A stretch of DNA of 61,000 nt from Prorocentrum cordatum (GCA_963575745.1 CAUYUJ010003891.1:1225017-1286016), one strand, 5' to 3'. Shown: positions 1 through 11,217, counted from the stretch's first letter. Numbers and translations: made by a program. Notes: generated by a model not told the origin, from the letters alone.

Positions 1-179
1 GGGTCGCGGAGCACTGCCTGCTGTGTGCAGGCCCACCATTTCTGTGAAAAACATGTGCAAAGTCATTGCGGGTCTGCAACCACACACATTCCCTTGGGTC
101 TGCACGGTGGGTGCGGACCGTGAGACGTTCGAGCGTCCAAGATAGCCCAAGAAGGCGCCAAGAGGGCTATTGTACAGAT

Positions 180-480
180 CAAGATTGTCTCCAATATGGC
201 TCAAGCTGGCCAAGGTGGCTCAACATGCCCTGCAGCATGCTTCCCAGAGGCCCCTATACCACTCCAAGGTGGCTCGAAGTGGCCACCGAGCGTCCCAAGG
301 AGACCCCCGAGACCCAAATCGTATTTTGTTTGGCTTCCCGCCTTTCAGCTTCCGATGGGCCTCTGGGACCTCGAGAAGGCCATGCGGTCGCCCAACATAG
401 CCCCAAGATGACGGGGCCCAAGGCGGCTTCACAAGTGCCCAAGAGTGTCGCAACAGGGCTCCAAAGGGCGAGCTTTCGGG
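180..480 (-). repeat. Degenerate GCCCCAAG-type dispersed repeat
   Basis: Short degenerate units built on CCAAGG and GGCCCCAAG recur every 10-20 bases. This is the complementary orientation of the TCTTGGGG repeat seen at 2505-3010 and elsewhere. The apparent reading frames here are by-products of the repeat, and no gene is supported. Confidence 0.5.
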
Positions 481-896
481 CTCTAGAAAGGCAGCGCTAA
501 TTCAGACCGCGAGTTTTCTCCTCGATGGTGTCAAGGCTACCTGTCTACATTGGATTACATGTACCCGGCACACTGTGTCGCCGTCGTCATCCTCTTCCGC
601 CCTGTGGTGCAGTCACGTTAGAAGCTTTCTCCTTGCACAGGAGCGGAAGGGCCTGGTCGACCCGATTATAGCGGGCATGAGGGCGGACATAGCCGTGTTG
701 TTCGGGGCGCCGAGCGCCTCGAAGTTGTGAGCGGGCAGCATTGGCTGCTGCGCGGAACGATGGCCGATTTTTGTTACCTAACAGCGAAGACTGATAGGTT
801 TCTAGTGGTGTCAAAAGAGAGCATCAGATGACTCCACAGGGGGGTCTGGGCAGGTGTTGGGAGTTGCCGGGCGGGCCTGTGCCGACCTCGTTTTTC
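481..896. other. No gene seen
   Basis: Moderately GC-rich sequence without repeat structure. Short open frames exist on both strands, but none shows protein-like composition or splice signals that I can defend. Confidence 0.5.
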
Positions 897-1467
897 ACCA
901 ACAGTCACACACTTCGTGCTCTTCGACTTCCCAGAACTCCATTCCCAGGTTCATTCTGAATAACCGGATGCAACAGTCACACACTTCGTGCTCTTCGAGA
1001 TCCCAGAACGCCATTCCCGGGCCACATTTAGAATAACCGGATGCAACAGTCACACACTTCGTGCTCTTCGAGTCCCAGAACGCCATTCCCGGGCCACATT
1101 TAGAATAACCGGATGCAACAGTCACACACTTCGTGCTCTTCGAGTTCCCAGAACTCCATTCCCGGGCCACATTTTGGATGCCCGGAGCAACTGTACCACT
1201 TCGTGCTCTTCGAGTTCCCAGAACTCCATTCCCGGGCCACATTTTGAATGCCCGGAGCCAACTGTAGGCCACTTCGTGCTCTTCGAGTTCCCAGAACTCC
1301 ATTCCCGGGCCACATTTTGAATGCCCGGAGCCAACTGTAGGCCACTTCGTGCTCTTCGAGTTCCCAGAACTCCATTCCCGGGCCACATTTTGAATGCCCG
1401 TAGCCAACTGTAGGCAACTTCGTGCTCTTCGACTTCCCAGAACTCCCATTCCTGGGCCACATTTTCA
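897..1467 (+). repeat. 72-73 bp tandem repeat, 8 units
   Basis: The phrase ACTTCGTGCTCTTCGA recurs at 911, 983, 1056, 1128, 1198, 1271, 1344 and 1417, giving periods of 70-73 bases. Each unit continues with CCCAGAAC(T/G)CCATTCCCGGG. The first four units end in an AATAACCGGATGCAACAG version and the last four in a GAATGCCCGGAGCC version, so the array has two sub-families in blocks. The array runs directly into the purine tract that follows. Confidence 0.93.
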
Positions 1468-1471
1468 GCAG

Positions 1472-2251
1472 GGGCAAGAGCACGACGAGGAGGAGGACGA
1501 GCAAGACCAGGAGGACGAGGACGAGCAGGAGCAGGACGAGGAGCAGGAGGAGCAGGAGAAGAAGGACGAGCAGGAGGAGGAGGAGGACGAGCAGGAGGAG
1601 GAGGACGACCAGGAGGAGGAGGACGACCAGGAAGAGGAGGAGGAGGAGGAGGAGGAGGGGAGGGGGAGGAGTACCAGGAGGAGGAGGAGGAGGAGGAGGA
1701 GGAGGAGGAGGAGGAGGAGGAGGAGGAGGAGGAGGAGGAGGACGAGGACGAGGAGGAGGAGGAGGAGGGGGGGGGAGAGTACCAGGAGGAGGAGAACGAG
1801 GACCACCAGGAGGAGGAGGAGGAGGAGGAGGAGGAGGAGGAGGAGGAGAGAACACCAGGAGGAGGAGGACGAGCAAGACGAGGAGGACGAGAACGAGGAC
1901 GACCAGGAAGAGGAGGAGGAGGAGGAGGAGGGGAGGGGGAGGACTACCAGGAGGAGGAGGAGGAGGAGGAGGAGGAGGAGAGGAGGAGGAGGACGAGGAG
2001 GAGGAGGAGGAGGAGGACGAGGAGGAGGAGGGGGGGGGAGAGCACCAGGAGGAGGAGAACGAGGACCACCAGGAGGAGGAGGAGGAGGAGGAGGAGGAGG
2101 GAGGAGAGGAGGAGGAGGAGGAGAGAGCACCAGGAGGAGGAGGACGAGCAAGACGAGGAGGACGAGAACGAGGACGAGCAGGAGGAAGAGGAGGAGGAGG
2201 AGGAGGAGGAGGAGGAGCAGGAGAAAGAGGAGGGAGAGGAGGCAGGCTGAG
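1472..2251 (+). repeat. 780 bp purine minisatellite with higher-order units
   Basis: Almost pure A/G on the + strand, made of GAGGAG and GAGGAC steps. Larger blocks beginning near 1851 and 2129 (ACCAGGAGGAGGAGGACGAG) repeat with a spacing of about 280 bases, and an older copy starts near 1485. Long Glu/Arg/Gly or Leu/Pro frames on either strand are artefacts of the three-base period. Confidence 0.9.
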
Positions 2252-2504
2252 GCTGAGGCTGTGACTGCGACTGCCGTTGCCGCTGCGACTGTCATCGCGA
2301 ATGCGACTACGACTGCGAGAACAGCAGAATTCGACAACTGGATTTTCATCTGAATCTTAAGGGGAATGCTTTCAGATATGCTTCTACACATCGCTGTTAG
2401 GTTGCTTTGCCGGGATAATTTGTCTCTGTGTGTGCGCGCGCTTTGAACTATTTCTCTCGCTGCCCCGGGGGCACGTCTGGATTGCGTCGCGTATGGGCGT
2501 GTTG

Positions 2505-3010
2505 GGCCTCCTGGTTGCTTTTTGGAGGCTTCTCGGGTGCCTCTGGTGGGCATCTTGGGGCCTCTTGGGAGCGTCTCGGGCCTTTTTCGGGCGACCTTGG
2601 GCCGTCTCGCGCCTTCGGAGGCCATGATGGGGGCATCTCTCAACAGTCTTGGGGCCCTCAAGGGTTGTCTTGGGGGTCTCTTGGGCCGTCTTGCCTGTCT
2701 TGGGCCACCTCGGGGCCTTGTGGGGTCATCTTGGGCCCTCTTGGGGGTCTCTTGGGTGCCTCTTGGGACGTCTTGGGGCCAACTTGGAGGTGTCTGGAGC
2801 CGTTTAGCGGCGGCAGAAGTCAGAAAAGGCGAGAACGCGAACATCGGTAACAAAAACATTAGTTTTAGCCCCAGGAGGCTCTCTTGGGGGTCCTCGTGGG
2901 GCCCTTTTGGACCGTCTGCAGGGCCTCTTGGGCCGCCTTGGGGGCCTCTTGGGACGTATTGGAGCTATCTTGGGTTGTCTTGGAGCCATTTTGGGGGGTA
3001 TCTTCCGACC
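2505..3010 (+). repeat. TCTTGGGG-type dispersed repeat
   Basis: Degenerate 10-20 base units of the form TCTTGGGGCC, GCCTCTTGG or CCATTTTGGGG fill this interval, interrupted at about 2805-2875 by non-repeat sequence. The same repeat recurs in this orientation at 44.9, 51.6 and 55.0 kb, and in the opposite orientation at 0.2, 4.0, 12.85 and 41.35 kb. Confidence 0.8.
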
Positions 3011-3228
3011 CTCGAGAACCGCCTCGATGCCTTCCCTCTTCGACCTTCGATGCATTGGTTCCCCTTAGCTTTTTGTGCATGCGTAGCGGCTTAACGGGTC
3101 CGAAACCATAGTTTTCACTTCGTAGGTTTACACAGCTTACCTGCACCCCATAGGTTCCGTATCCAGTTCACACCACCAAGTTTACGCGCATAGTTGGCTA
3201 ACGTTTTATTCGGGGCCCACGCTGGCTA

Positions 3229-3253
3229 ACGTGTGTGTGTGTGTGTGTGTGCA

Positions 3254-3293
<40 letters not shown>

Positions 3294-3368
3294 CGTGTGT
3301 GTGTGTGTGTGTGCGTGGTGTGTGTGTGTGTGTGTGTGTGCGTGCGTGTGTGTGTGTGTGTGTGTGTC
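3229..3368 (+). repeat. TG dinucleotide repeat
   Basis: About 140 bases of TG steps with occasional CATGCG or CGTGCG interruptions. Confidence 0.95.
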
Positions 3369-3689
3369 GTCAGCGGTTCGCGCACGCTTCTTCGGCCTGC
3401 TGGCCGCCTGCCTCTCCGCCCCTGGCGCCTGGGCTGGTCTTGCCGCCCGCGCCTTTCCCCGCCCCACTTCGCCCTTTGCAGGTGGGCTTCGCCGTCCCCA
3501 CCCTTGGGGCACTGGCGCTTCCTTGGCTCTACGCGACATGTAACCTTGCAGGCTGACCTGGTCAGCATCTGCCCCCGCCGCCGCTGGCCCCCCCGCCCCG
3601 CTGCTGCTGCCCCCGCGGTGGCGACGGCTGCGCCACGCGCCTTCCTCATCTTCGTCAAAGAGTGGTTGGGAGAGATTCGGGATGCACTT
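3369..3689. other. GC-rich spacer, no gene seen
   Basis: Unique GC-rich sequence between two TG arrays. Open frames run in from the TG repeat but show no conserved-looking segment. Confidence 0.4.
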
Positions 3690-3721
3690 CAGAGGTGTGT
3701 GTGTGTGTGTGTGTGTGGGTG

Positions 3722-3752
<31 letters not shown>

Positions 3753-3934
3753 TGTGTATGTGCGTGCTAATTAAAGCCATGCGCGTCCCGCTTAGCTTCA
3801 GCGGAAGAGGTTCGCCTTCGCCCCCCAGATCAAAAGTGTGTGTGTGTGTGTCTGTTTGTGTGTGTGTGCGTGTCAGTGTGTGCGTCTATTCTATATGTAT
3901 GTATATGTATATAAAATATGCACATACACGTATC

Positions 3935-3970
<36 letters not shown>
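3690..3970 (+). repeat. TG, CGTG and TA simple repeats
   Basis: Three simple arrays lie close together: TG/CGTG at 3690-3770, TG at 3836-3890 and alternating TA at about 3940-3970. Confidence 0.9.
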
Positions 3971-3972
<2 letters not shown>

Positions 3973-4009
3973 TATGCTATGATCATGAATGCTCATATTT
4001 CCCATACGC

Positions 4010-4600
4010 CAGAAATGCGGCAACAAGGGGCCCAGGGCCAAAGACCACCAGAGGGCCCCAGGGTACACTTGGCCCCCTCCCCTCCCAGAGCCTCCCTGGG
4101 GATTCCCCAGAGCCTCCCCGGAGCCTTCCCGAAAACTTTTGGACTCACCGTGGAAGTTCCAGACGTCCCAGATGGTTTCAAGGCGGCCCCATGCCCCCAA
4201 AGACGCCCCCAGGCGGCTCCAAGATAACCCACTCGAGGGCCCCAGGCTGCAAATTCGTTTCATTCTTAAAGGACATCGTATATGTTTGGCATATTCCCTT
4301 TTGTGGCCCCACGAGCGTCCCAGGCGGGTCCGAGGGGCCCCCAACATGGCCCTAATATTGCCCTCAAGAAACCCAGGATGGCCCCAAGGCGGCCCACTCA
4401 AGCGCTTCAAGAGGTCCAACAAGCGCACTTCAAACGCCCCCCGAGCGGCCCTCCGATCGCTCTCGGCGCCGAGGTGGTCCCCAGAGCATCCTGGCGGTCC
4501 CTAAGAGGCCCCCTGATTTCCCCCCAGAAGCCCCCAAGAAACCTCAAGAGCCCACAGCAGACGCCCAATTGGCCCGCATGGATCCCCCGAGCGGCCACTT
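4010..4600 (-). repeat. GCCCCAAG-type dispersed repeat
   Basis: Complementary orientation of the TCTTGGGG repeat. GGCCCC, CCCCAAG and CCCCGAG units recur throughout, so frames on both strands stay open without being coding. Confidence 0.75.
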
Positions 4601-4687
4601 TAAAGATGCTTGTATATTTCTTGCCCGCCTCATATCGAAGACGCCTCCATCCCAGAAGGGATACAAACACTAAGTTTACAAACGCTC

Positions 4688-4985
4688 TCCCCATCATTCC
4701 TCCTCATCCTGTTTCTCCTCTGTATTCTGCCTCCCCCCTTCCCCGCCCCTCTCTCCTCTTCCATGTTTCCTTCTCCCTTTTCCCCCCCGCCTTCCCCTTC
4801 ATTTCCTGCTGCGCCCCCCTCCCGTTCTCACTCCATGTCCCTCTTTTATCCTTCTCTCCTCCCTCCTCCCCCTCCTCCTCCTCCCTCCCTCCTGTTCCTT
4901 CCTCGTCCTCCTCCTCCTCCCCGTTGCCTCTTCCTCCCCTCTCCCCCCTCCTCCTCATCCCCACTCCCTCCTCCCCTCCTCCGCC
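4688..4985 (+). repeat. Pyrimidine-rich tract
   Basis: About 300 bases of almost uninterrupted C/T (CCTCCT, CTCCC). Tracts like this fill introns elsewhere in the window (22049-22353 and 25125-25400), so this may be intronic, but no flanking exon pair is clear. Confidence 0.7.
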
Positions 4986-5250
4986 ATGTTGGCTCAAATC
5001 CGAAACAAGGGGCCCAGGGGCTTTGGGTGTGGCAAAGGGGAGGTGCGCCCCCACCTGATCCGCGGGCCCAGTGTTCAGGTCACGTGTCTTGTGAGTTCCT
5101 GGAGGAGCAACTCCGCTGCTGCACCTCTCGTGCCACAAGGTACAAACGTCCTTTCTCTCTGTTAGTTCCTGTGGGAGCCCAGGGGCAAGGCAGATGCGAG
5201 GAGTTACTTTTCGTGCGCGGCCTGTCGGTGCAGGTGGAACTTGAAGTAGC

Positions 5251-5637
5251 GTGCCTTTTGCTTTCAGTGCAACGGGACCTTCGCCCCGCTGGAGGTGCCG
5301 TGGCGAGATCAAGCACAGGGGATCTGGGCGGGCTCGAGCTCCCCGCGCGGCGGCGGGCATCTGCCGCGGCCACGGGGCGGATGGCTTCCGCCGAGCCCGC
5401 CAGGATAGCGGCAGCGGGGCCCGCAGCCGCCAGAGCTCGAGGCCCCGCGGGGGTCGATCCCGCCGTAGCGAAGCAAAGCCGCCCAGCCTGGCGGCCTCGC
5501 GACGGTCGACCCGCTGGCTGGCGCAGTTCAAGCAAAGGCTGGGCAATGCCGCTGGCGCCTCGGAGCCGCAGGCGCTGGGGCAGGCCATTGGGCCCCATCT
5601 GGCGCCCGCCAAGGCCGGGGCCCCGCCCTTGGAGTAA
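5251..5637 (+). CDS. Possible coding segment, unknown
   Basis: An Ala/Arg-rich open frame of 128 residues without a strong start. Its last third (…TRWLAQFKQRLGN…) is the most protein-like. The minus strand over 5560-5830 is also open and carries a short segment (FQGADAHSL) that is echoed on the + strand at about 42090, so this stretch may instead belong to a dispersed repeat. Function is unknown and strand is uncertain. Confidence 0.2.
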   Translation: MPFAFSATGPSPRWRCRGEIKHRGSGRARAPRAAAGICRGHGADGFRRARQDSGSGARSRQSSRPRGGRSRRSEAKPPSLAASRRSTRWLAQFKQRLGNAAGASEPQALGQAIGPHLAPAKAGAPPLE

Positions 5638-5639
5638 GG

Positions 5640-6131
5640 GAGTGCGCGTCTGCACCTTGGAACCGCGCGAAGTCGCGGAAATCGTCGGGGCGGCCCAGTC
5701 GGGCGGCAACCGGTATGTTGGCATGTGGGAGAATCGGGTTTGTCATAGGTCTGTAATTCCCCGACCGCGGTCGGACAAGCAACGACGATGGCACATTGGA
5801 ATTCCTTGTAATTGACACCACACATGCAACCCTGACAACATATAGAATCCCAGACACGTTACGTTAACTAGTGACCACACCACCTGTCCGAAGCAAAACA
5901 CGGAACCTACATAGTCTAATTCCTAGCATGTGGTATAATGTTGCGCGGTTTACTACCCAAGAGCGGTATCTAGCAACAGTTGGGATCCCGCAGGGGGTTG
6001 GAGATTTCAATCGCCCCCCGCCCAGATTTTCCCTGTGGACCTCAGCCATTGCGGCTCAGGCATGATTCCTCCTGCGGTCAGACCGCATATCGGCGGCGGA
6101 GCCCCTCTCTCGCCGCCCTCGTCGGCGACGT
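5640..6131. other. Intergenic, shares a motif with 42.08 kb
   Basis: No gene is supported. Around 5625-5680, read on the minus strand, TCCAAGGTGCAGACGCGCAC matches the + strand near 42090 (TCCAAGGGGCAGACGCGCAC), with weaker similarity on both sides. Confidence 0.4.
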
Positions 6132-6611
6132 TTGCTCGACCGCATCCTCATTGTTGCGCTGAAGCCAGAGCGTGGAGTTAGCCGCGGCGACCCGTACTTC
6201 TCCCGCAGGTGCGCGCGCGTAGTGCAGGCCGTGGCGGCGCTGAGCTCGCCGAGGCCAGTTGGCGCCACGGCCGGGGGACAGCGCCTGCTAGAAGGGCGGT
6301 CACCATGGGGTCTGACAGTGCGCAGGGGCAAGACCAGCGCACGAAACTTCTGGACTCTGGATTTGCGCGAAGCTTTTATATTGACTCCACCAGTTTCTCT
6401 TTCAGGAAGTGCGTTGAATGGGCTCATCCGCGATGGCCAACGCATCCTTGGAGCGCGTGAGATATCGGGCGAACTCTGGCACGCGCTGGTCGACGCGCGG
6501 GCCGTGGCTGACCCTGCCGGGCCCCTGCCCGCCCAAAATGTCCACGAGCTCTTGATTTCGCCGGGGGCGAGCGCCAGTGGTTGGGCAGGCCTGGGGCGCG
6601 TGTGGATCTGA
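6132..6611 (+). CDS. Possible coding segment upstream of locus A
   Basis: Open frame of 159 residues. The part from about 6405 on (…NGLIRDGQRILG…, …GELWHALVDARAV…) has mixed, protein-like composition. It may be an upstream exon of locus A, or unrelated. No start or splice site is convincing. Confidence 0.25.
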   Translation: MLDRILIVALKPERGVSRGDPYFSRRCARVVQAVAALSSPRPVGATAGGQRLLEGRSPWGLTVRRGKTSARNFWTLDLREAFILTPPVSLSGSALNGLIRDGQRILGAREISGELWHALVDARAVADPAGPLPAQNVHELLISPGASASGWAGLGRVWI

Positions 6612-6841
6612 CCTGACACCGTCGTTCCCAGCGAGCAGGTTGCCGGCGCCATCGCCGCCGCGCCGGAGTTCCACGTGCGATTTCTTGGGCAGCTGGCCAG
6701 CTGCCAGTGGCCAACAGCTAAGGGCGGGCACCCCTATTGCACCGCGCCACCGCGCGCAGCCCCATAGCACTCTGGCCTTGGAGCCCCCGCGTTTCATCTG
6801 TTTAGCTGCGCGGCTGCGCGCGCGCGTAGCGCGCGCGGCCA

Positions 6842-6979
6842 TGCAGCTATGAGAACGATGCCCAGTGCTTCGAGCCCGAAGGCGAGCGTTTCTCGAGCAC
6901 GGGCTTCCCGAAGGTGTTGGGCCAGCGGGGGCTGCCGCCGACGAAGTTGCAGGACGTGCGGCAGCGGGCCCAGACCTGA
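6842..6979 (+). pseudogene. Locus A segment 1
   Basis: Frame reading …YENDAQCFEPEGERF… ends at a TGA at 6977. The next block continues in another frame, so a frameshift or splice lies near 6970. This segment is too short to be noticed by length alone; composition is the only support. Confidence 0.35.
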
Positions 6980-7417
6980 TTGACCAGGGCGAGGCCGCCT
7001 CAGACGTAGGGGGGCAGGCCGGCGTAGAGGGGGATTGCGAGGAGGCCGTGGACGCGAATGGCAGGACGAGGTATTCTGTAGATCAGATGATAGCTTTCGT
7101 GCAACTTCATCGGCTGCTTCGCAATCCTGATCGCGCCAAGGACGCCCTAAAGGTCTGTGCCGAGGCGCTCCTTCCTCGCGGCGAGGCCGACGCGATCGCC
7201 CGGGAGATGGGCGAGGGGAGCAGGCGCGTGCCCCGCAGAGTGGCTACCGTTTGAAACTTCATTCGATTATATGTGATTTTGATGTTGTGGCGGAGGACGC
7301 AGCTTCGACATGGGCGTTGTGTCTGCATCTCTCGATGCATCGCCATCGACAGCAGCCCCCTGGGGGGCTGCGACTACTTCATGGCCCACGAGACTTTCAT
7401 GGAGCGGGACTTGATGG
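6980..7417 (+). pseudogene. Locus A segment 2, with in-frame TGA
   Basis: Reads …RYSVDQMIAFVQLHRLLRN…, then …RRVPRRVATV, then a TGA at 7252-7254, then continues in the same frame through …CIAIDSSPLGGCDYFMAHE…. Both sides look like one protein, so the stop is probably a nonsense mutation. The signal fades after about 7405. Confidence 0.6.
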
Positions 7418-7489
7418 ATGCCCCTCCAGCGCGACAACCCGCTCGGCGGTTGTCGGCGGGGGCGGCGGACGTTGCCAGTCAGTTGCCTG

Positions 7490-7743
7490 GGGGGCAGGGA
7501 CTCAGCAGCAGTGAACGAAATCGGCAGGTTGATCTTCTTTGCAGCACTCGAGAGCGGCGATCTCTTACCAGGGTGGAGGTGCCAAGTGCGCGGCTTTCTG
7601 TCTGACGGGGGTGCCGAAAGAAAGGTCTGCGCAGCGCCGCTCCTGCGCGCTGGAGACGTCAGCCCCGTCGATGCGACCCGCAAGCTCGAGATAGGCGAGA
7701 TATCGATCAATGATTCTGTTTCCCGAGACGCGCAGTTCCCCCC
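7490..7743 (+). pseudogene. Locus A segment 3
   Basis: Reads …NEIGRLIFFAALESGDLLP… to …RKLEIGEISINDS…, in a different frame from segment 2. It ends at a run of seven C (7738-7744), where the frame moves to segment 4. Confidence 0.5.
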
Positions 7744-8030
7744 CAGACGCGATCGAACGCATTGGACACAAACACATCTTATTCAACGCTCTGAAGGAGT
7801 CCGTAGTATTTCAGCCCGAATTCGATGAATGGAAAGCTGCCCTCAATACCTTGCTCGGCTTGCTTGGGAAGTCAGAATGCCGAACACGCTTCGCTGGCAG
7901 GTGCATGAAAGGTGCTCCGAAGACTGTGATCGACGTAGTGAATCGAATGAAGCAGTCCTTCTTAGATTGGAGATGGGAGTTCGTTGAGGACTTGCTGTTT
8001 TGGTGGTGCTCGCGCGCCCGAGCTTCGTGA
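7744..8030 (+). pseudogene. Locus A segment 4
   Basis: Strongly protein-like helical segment: …IGHKHILFNALKESVVF…, …EWKAALNTLLGLLGKSE…, …FLDWRWEFVEDLLFWW…, with a stop at 8028-8030. In the recalled family this region follows the DSSP block. A role as a transposase-like core is speculative. Confidence 0.55.
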
Positions 8031-8690
8031 AATATTTGGATATTCAGGCATGCGCCCTTTTTGCGTTGACCCCCCTGTCTATTTCATCCCTCGCCCCTCT
8101 CGGCCCGTTATCCTTTTCCCCCCCTCCCCCCCCCCCTGCTCGCCATTCCTCTTCCTTGCCCCCCGCTTCCTCTTCGGTCTTCCTCCTTCACCTCGTGCGC
8201 CTTCTGCCGTTCCCCCGTCTTGCGTCGTCGTTTCGCCCGGGGCGATGCTGGTGGCGCGACTGTGAGATTTGGGGTGCGGCGCAGCCGAAGAGTTGCATGA
8301 TGGCGGCCCCCGGTCCGCCCTCGTGCCCATGGCCCCCCATGCAGGGTCAAGATTGGTTGGCCCTACCCTCGTGTAATGTATCCTGGCAGTCACTGATGTC
8401 CCGCGGCTGCACTTGCGAAGGGATTCGGGGGCCTGTGGTTCCAAGCATCAGATTTGCGACGCGGCTTCCACGCAGGGGGGTTAGATATTTCAGAACGGCG
8501 CGCCGTGGCCCCACGCGGTTCGGACCGGCCCTCGCGATTCTGATCGCGTCGCATGCCGTCGGCAAAGAATCGAGGAGATCGTCGTCGTGCCCATGCCACT
8601 CAGACGTAGATCTAGATAAGAAGATTGCGAAGACCAGAGCTTGGCAACATCGGAAACGCACGAGGGGCACTGCAGCTGCCGATGAGAGGG
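8031..8690. other. Unassigned interval within locus A
   Basis: Starts with a C-rich pyrimidine stretch (8100-8220). A long open frame runs through to the GA repeat, but no segment can be assigned with confidence. Probably intron plus decayed coding sequence. Confidence 0.35.
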
Positions 8691-8691
8691 A

Positions 8692-8852
<161 letters not shown>

Positions 8853-9182
8853 AGTTCCGTGCTTTTGAAAAGGAAGGTCCTCGACGCAAGACTTGATTAA
8901 CAGTGATTGTTTGGGCGCGGTCAGAACGATCATTGAATTGCGTCCTCCTCGAATGTTCGACTCTTGCGCGCATCGCTGAATGATGCGAATTTCGAGGTGG
9001 ACGCGGTTCAATGATGGTCTTGCTGCGCCCCCATGAGAGTTGCCCCGGCAATTGAACTGCCCGCCCCCAGGTGGTCTGGATTGTTTGCGCCGGGGGAATC
9101 TCGCGAGACGTGCGAGCGGTTGTCCAGCGCCCAAAACGAGGCATTGCAAAAGTTGTTTTGCGCACGCGCCCCTAGGGTCTTT

Positions 9183-9399
9183 CCAGGCAGTGAAGGGCTT
9201 AGAGGAGAGAGAGAAATCCAGGCTCGCAATTGCAGTCAGTTGCAAGATGGCTTACCACGGGAACCTGCCCCAACGCTTGGCTGGCGTTTTTGGGCAGTTC
9301 ATGGGGGCCTCCGAGGCGGAGGGCAAACCGCGCCCGCGAGATTGCATGCTGGAGTTCGATGCCATCGAGGATGGAAGAGGAAACGCACGTGGAGTATGA
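9183..9399 (+). pseudogene. Locus A segment 5
   Basis: Reads …FQAVKGLEEREKSRLAIAV… and …LPQRLAGVFGQFMGASEAE… to a stop at 9397-9399. The AGVFG segment fits the recalled family order. The frame is open upstream, but only this part looks conserved. Confidence 0.45.
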
Positions 9400-10011
9400 G
9401 CGGAGGTTCTAGCATGGGCGGTCAGGGGGGTGCGAGGCAGGAGAAAGGTCCCATAGCATTGAAAACAGACACACACATTTGAAATACGCTGTGGATTTGG
9501 AGCCCTGTCCTTTGCACCTGACAGCCCCGCGCGTCGCGGTCTGGGCCAGGGAGTTGCCCTTGCCCAGTGGCAGCGCGACGGCGCGGGGATAACGCGCGCG
9601 GCGCGAATCGCGAAGATCGGCGACGTAGTGCAGCTGTGTAGCCAAACCGCCTTGTAGCCACAACGCGTGTCTGCACTGTAACTGTGATGTAGTGTCGGGG
9701 ATTTCCCCGTGGGCGCTTGTTGTGACAAGTGCGCGCAGGCCTTTGCTACGAAGGGTGTCAATGGCCTTCGAAGTGTGAGTTATTTGTGGTACGAGTGACA
9801 GCGCTGCGAGGGCATTTGGTGCATTGGTGCAGTGCCATTTGTTTGCCTGAGGTCTATAGAGTAGCAACAGCACGCTTGGGGTGTTTGCCCAGAGATTCGG
9901 AGGTCTTGGGGTGCAAGGGGCCCTCGCGGATACCGCCGGCTTGTTTTTTCCTGCCAGGGCCCGAACCGCCAGCATTCTCGGAGTCTCCGAATTTTACAGC
10001 GCGGCGCCAGC
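9400..10011. other. Unassigned interval within locus A
   Basis: No + strand segment is convincing. A 188-residue minus-strand frame (9409-9975) looks moderately protein-like, but it has no partner exons and sits between + strand blocks of locus A, so I leave it uncalled. Confidence 0.3.
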
Positions 10012-10395
10012 TTGCGGCACGCGTGCGAGGCTTACTCGAATGCTCCAGATGGCACCGCCAGCCTCCAGGATTTTCCCATGCTCTTTGCGGGGTTTGAAGA
10101 ACTTGCAGCCGCGGCGCAAGATGAGACACCTGTGGCGCAATTGCATTCGCAGGTCGATAGTGCGATCTCTGGACCAGCATCTGGATTCAAGCCAGCTTCT
10201 GTTTGCGCGTACTTGCGGCATCGCCATGCTCTCGACATGCTCGAAAACGATGAGGGAAATTATTTTCTCCGTTCGGTGCGGCCTCAAAAACGCACTTGGG
10301 ATCTGCTGCTGAAGCCACTGTGCCTCGCGGCTAAGTTGCCTCGAACCTTGCCCGAACCGCGTGGGATGACGTACGGCTACTCAGTAGAAGTATAG
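10012..10395 (+). pseudogene. Locus A segment 6
   Basis: Protein-like frame of 127 residues: …SLQDFPMLFAGFEELAAAA…, …HRHALDMLENDEGNYFLRS…, …WDLLLKPLCLAAKLP…, ending in TAG at 10393-10395. The order fits the family recalled for locus A. Confidence 0.5.
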
Positions 10396-10405
10396 CATCC
10401 CGATT

Positions 10406-10747
10406 TTGAGCCCCGAGACCGAGGTTCATGATAAATTGGAAATCGTGCGAAACGGCAAGCGCATCAGGCGGGCCCAACCAATGTCGACAAACCAGGATGT
10501 CGTGGCGGAGTGGTTCAGGCGTCGCTTTCCTGCAGGTTCTGTTTTCAGCGTTCCCCAAGCTTTGTACGATTTGGCTGTTATTGCTGACGCAGAGCCAGGT
10601 GAACCAGATGCGAGGACCGTTGTGGAGGTTGTTGCTGCAGTGCCGCCGCCACATCGCGCCCCCAACGTTCATGGTCGACGATGGTGGCAGGTGGTGCGCA
10701 AAACCACAGGACCACGCGGTAGTGCAGCAGTGTCATGTTGCTCCTAA
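10406..10747 (+). pseudogene. Locus A segment 7
   Basis: Frame with …MSTNQDVVAEWFRRRFPAG…, then …SVPQALYDLAVIADAEPG…. The first 85 residues look coding; the tail to the TAA does not. It is separated from segment 6 by only ten bases and a frame change. Confidence 0.45.
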
Positions 10748-10770
10748 GTCAGGGGTTATAGAAGTTGCCA

Positions 10771-11217
10771 GCATGCATGCAAACCAGCGCGGTCGTGCTG
10801 TTAATTTGCATCGTAAGCAATGGGTCTAGCACGTTGTCGCTCAAGGCGTGGAGCGACCCAATTGTGTTTCAGCGCGTGGCTACAGATTGCACGTCGTGGG
10901 TTGCGTCCGGCAGCCGCGAGCCCGCGCGGCAGATCGTGCTGCCGAAATGCGCCCGACCTCTAGACATGCTCGTGGATGCCGGGGCGCTCGCGCTAGCAAG
11001 CCCTGCGCAGAGCATGCTGGGTGCGATTGTAAACAGAGGCGGCAGTGCCACCATCATGGACATCCCCTATGGCAGCTTCAGGGATTTAGAAGAGCCGGTG
11101 GATTCTAGAGCATTTTCAGCCGAGCTGGATGAGTTCGGCGAGACATATTACAAGTGCTCGTGCCGAGGGGGCTGGAAGAATGATAGGGGCGATAAGGAGG
11201 AGCAGCAGAAACGGTAG
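10771..11217 (+). pseudogene. Locus A segment 8
   Basis: Frame of about 149 residues with …AWSDPIVFQRVATDCTSWV…, …CARPLDMLVDAGALALASP…, …GGSATIMDIPYGSFRDLEE…. Stop at 11215-11217. Confidence 0.5.

Noticed and set aside
190-210. CCAATATGGCTCAAG, similar to the 3' half of the dinoflagellate spliced leader
   Set aside because: Only about ten bases agree and it lies in a repeat rich in such words; not enough for a relict leader or leader gene.
1465-2859. 464-residue minus-strand and 280-319-residue plus-strand open frames
   Set aside because: They run through the three-base-period purine tract and consist of Leu/Ser/Pro or Glu/Arg/Gly only; they are repeat artefacts.
3231-3770. Cys/Val-rich and Thr/His-rich frames
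   Set aside because: Direct translation of TG/CA repeats.
9409-9975. 188-residue minus-strand frame with protein-like composition
   Set aside because: No partner exon, flanked by + strand blocks of locus A. Kept only as a note; homology search would decide.
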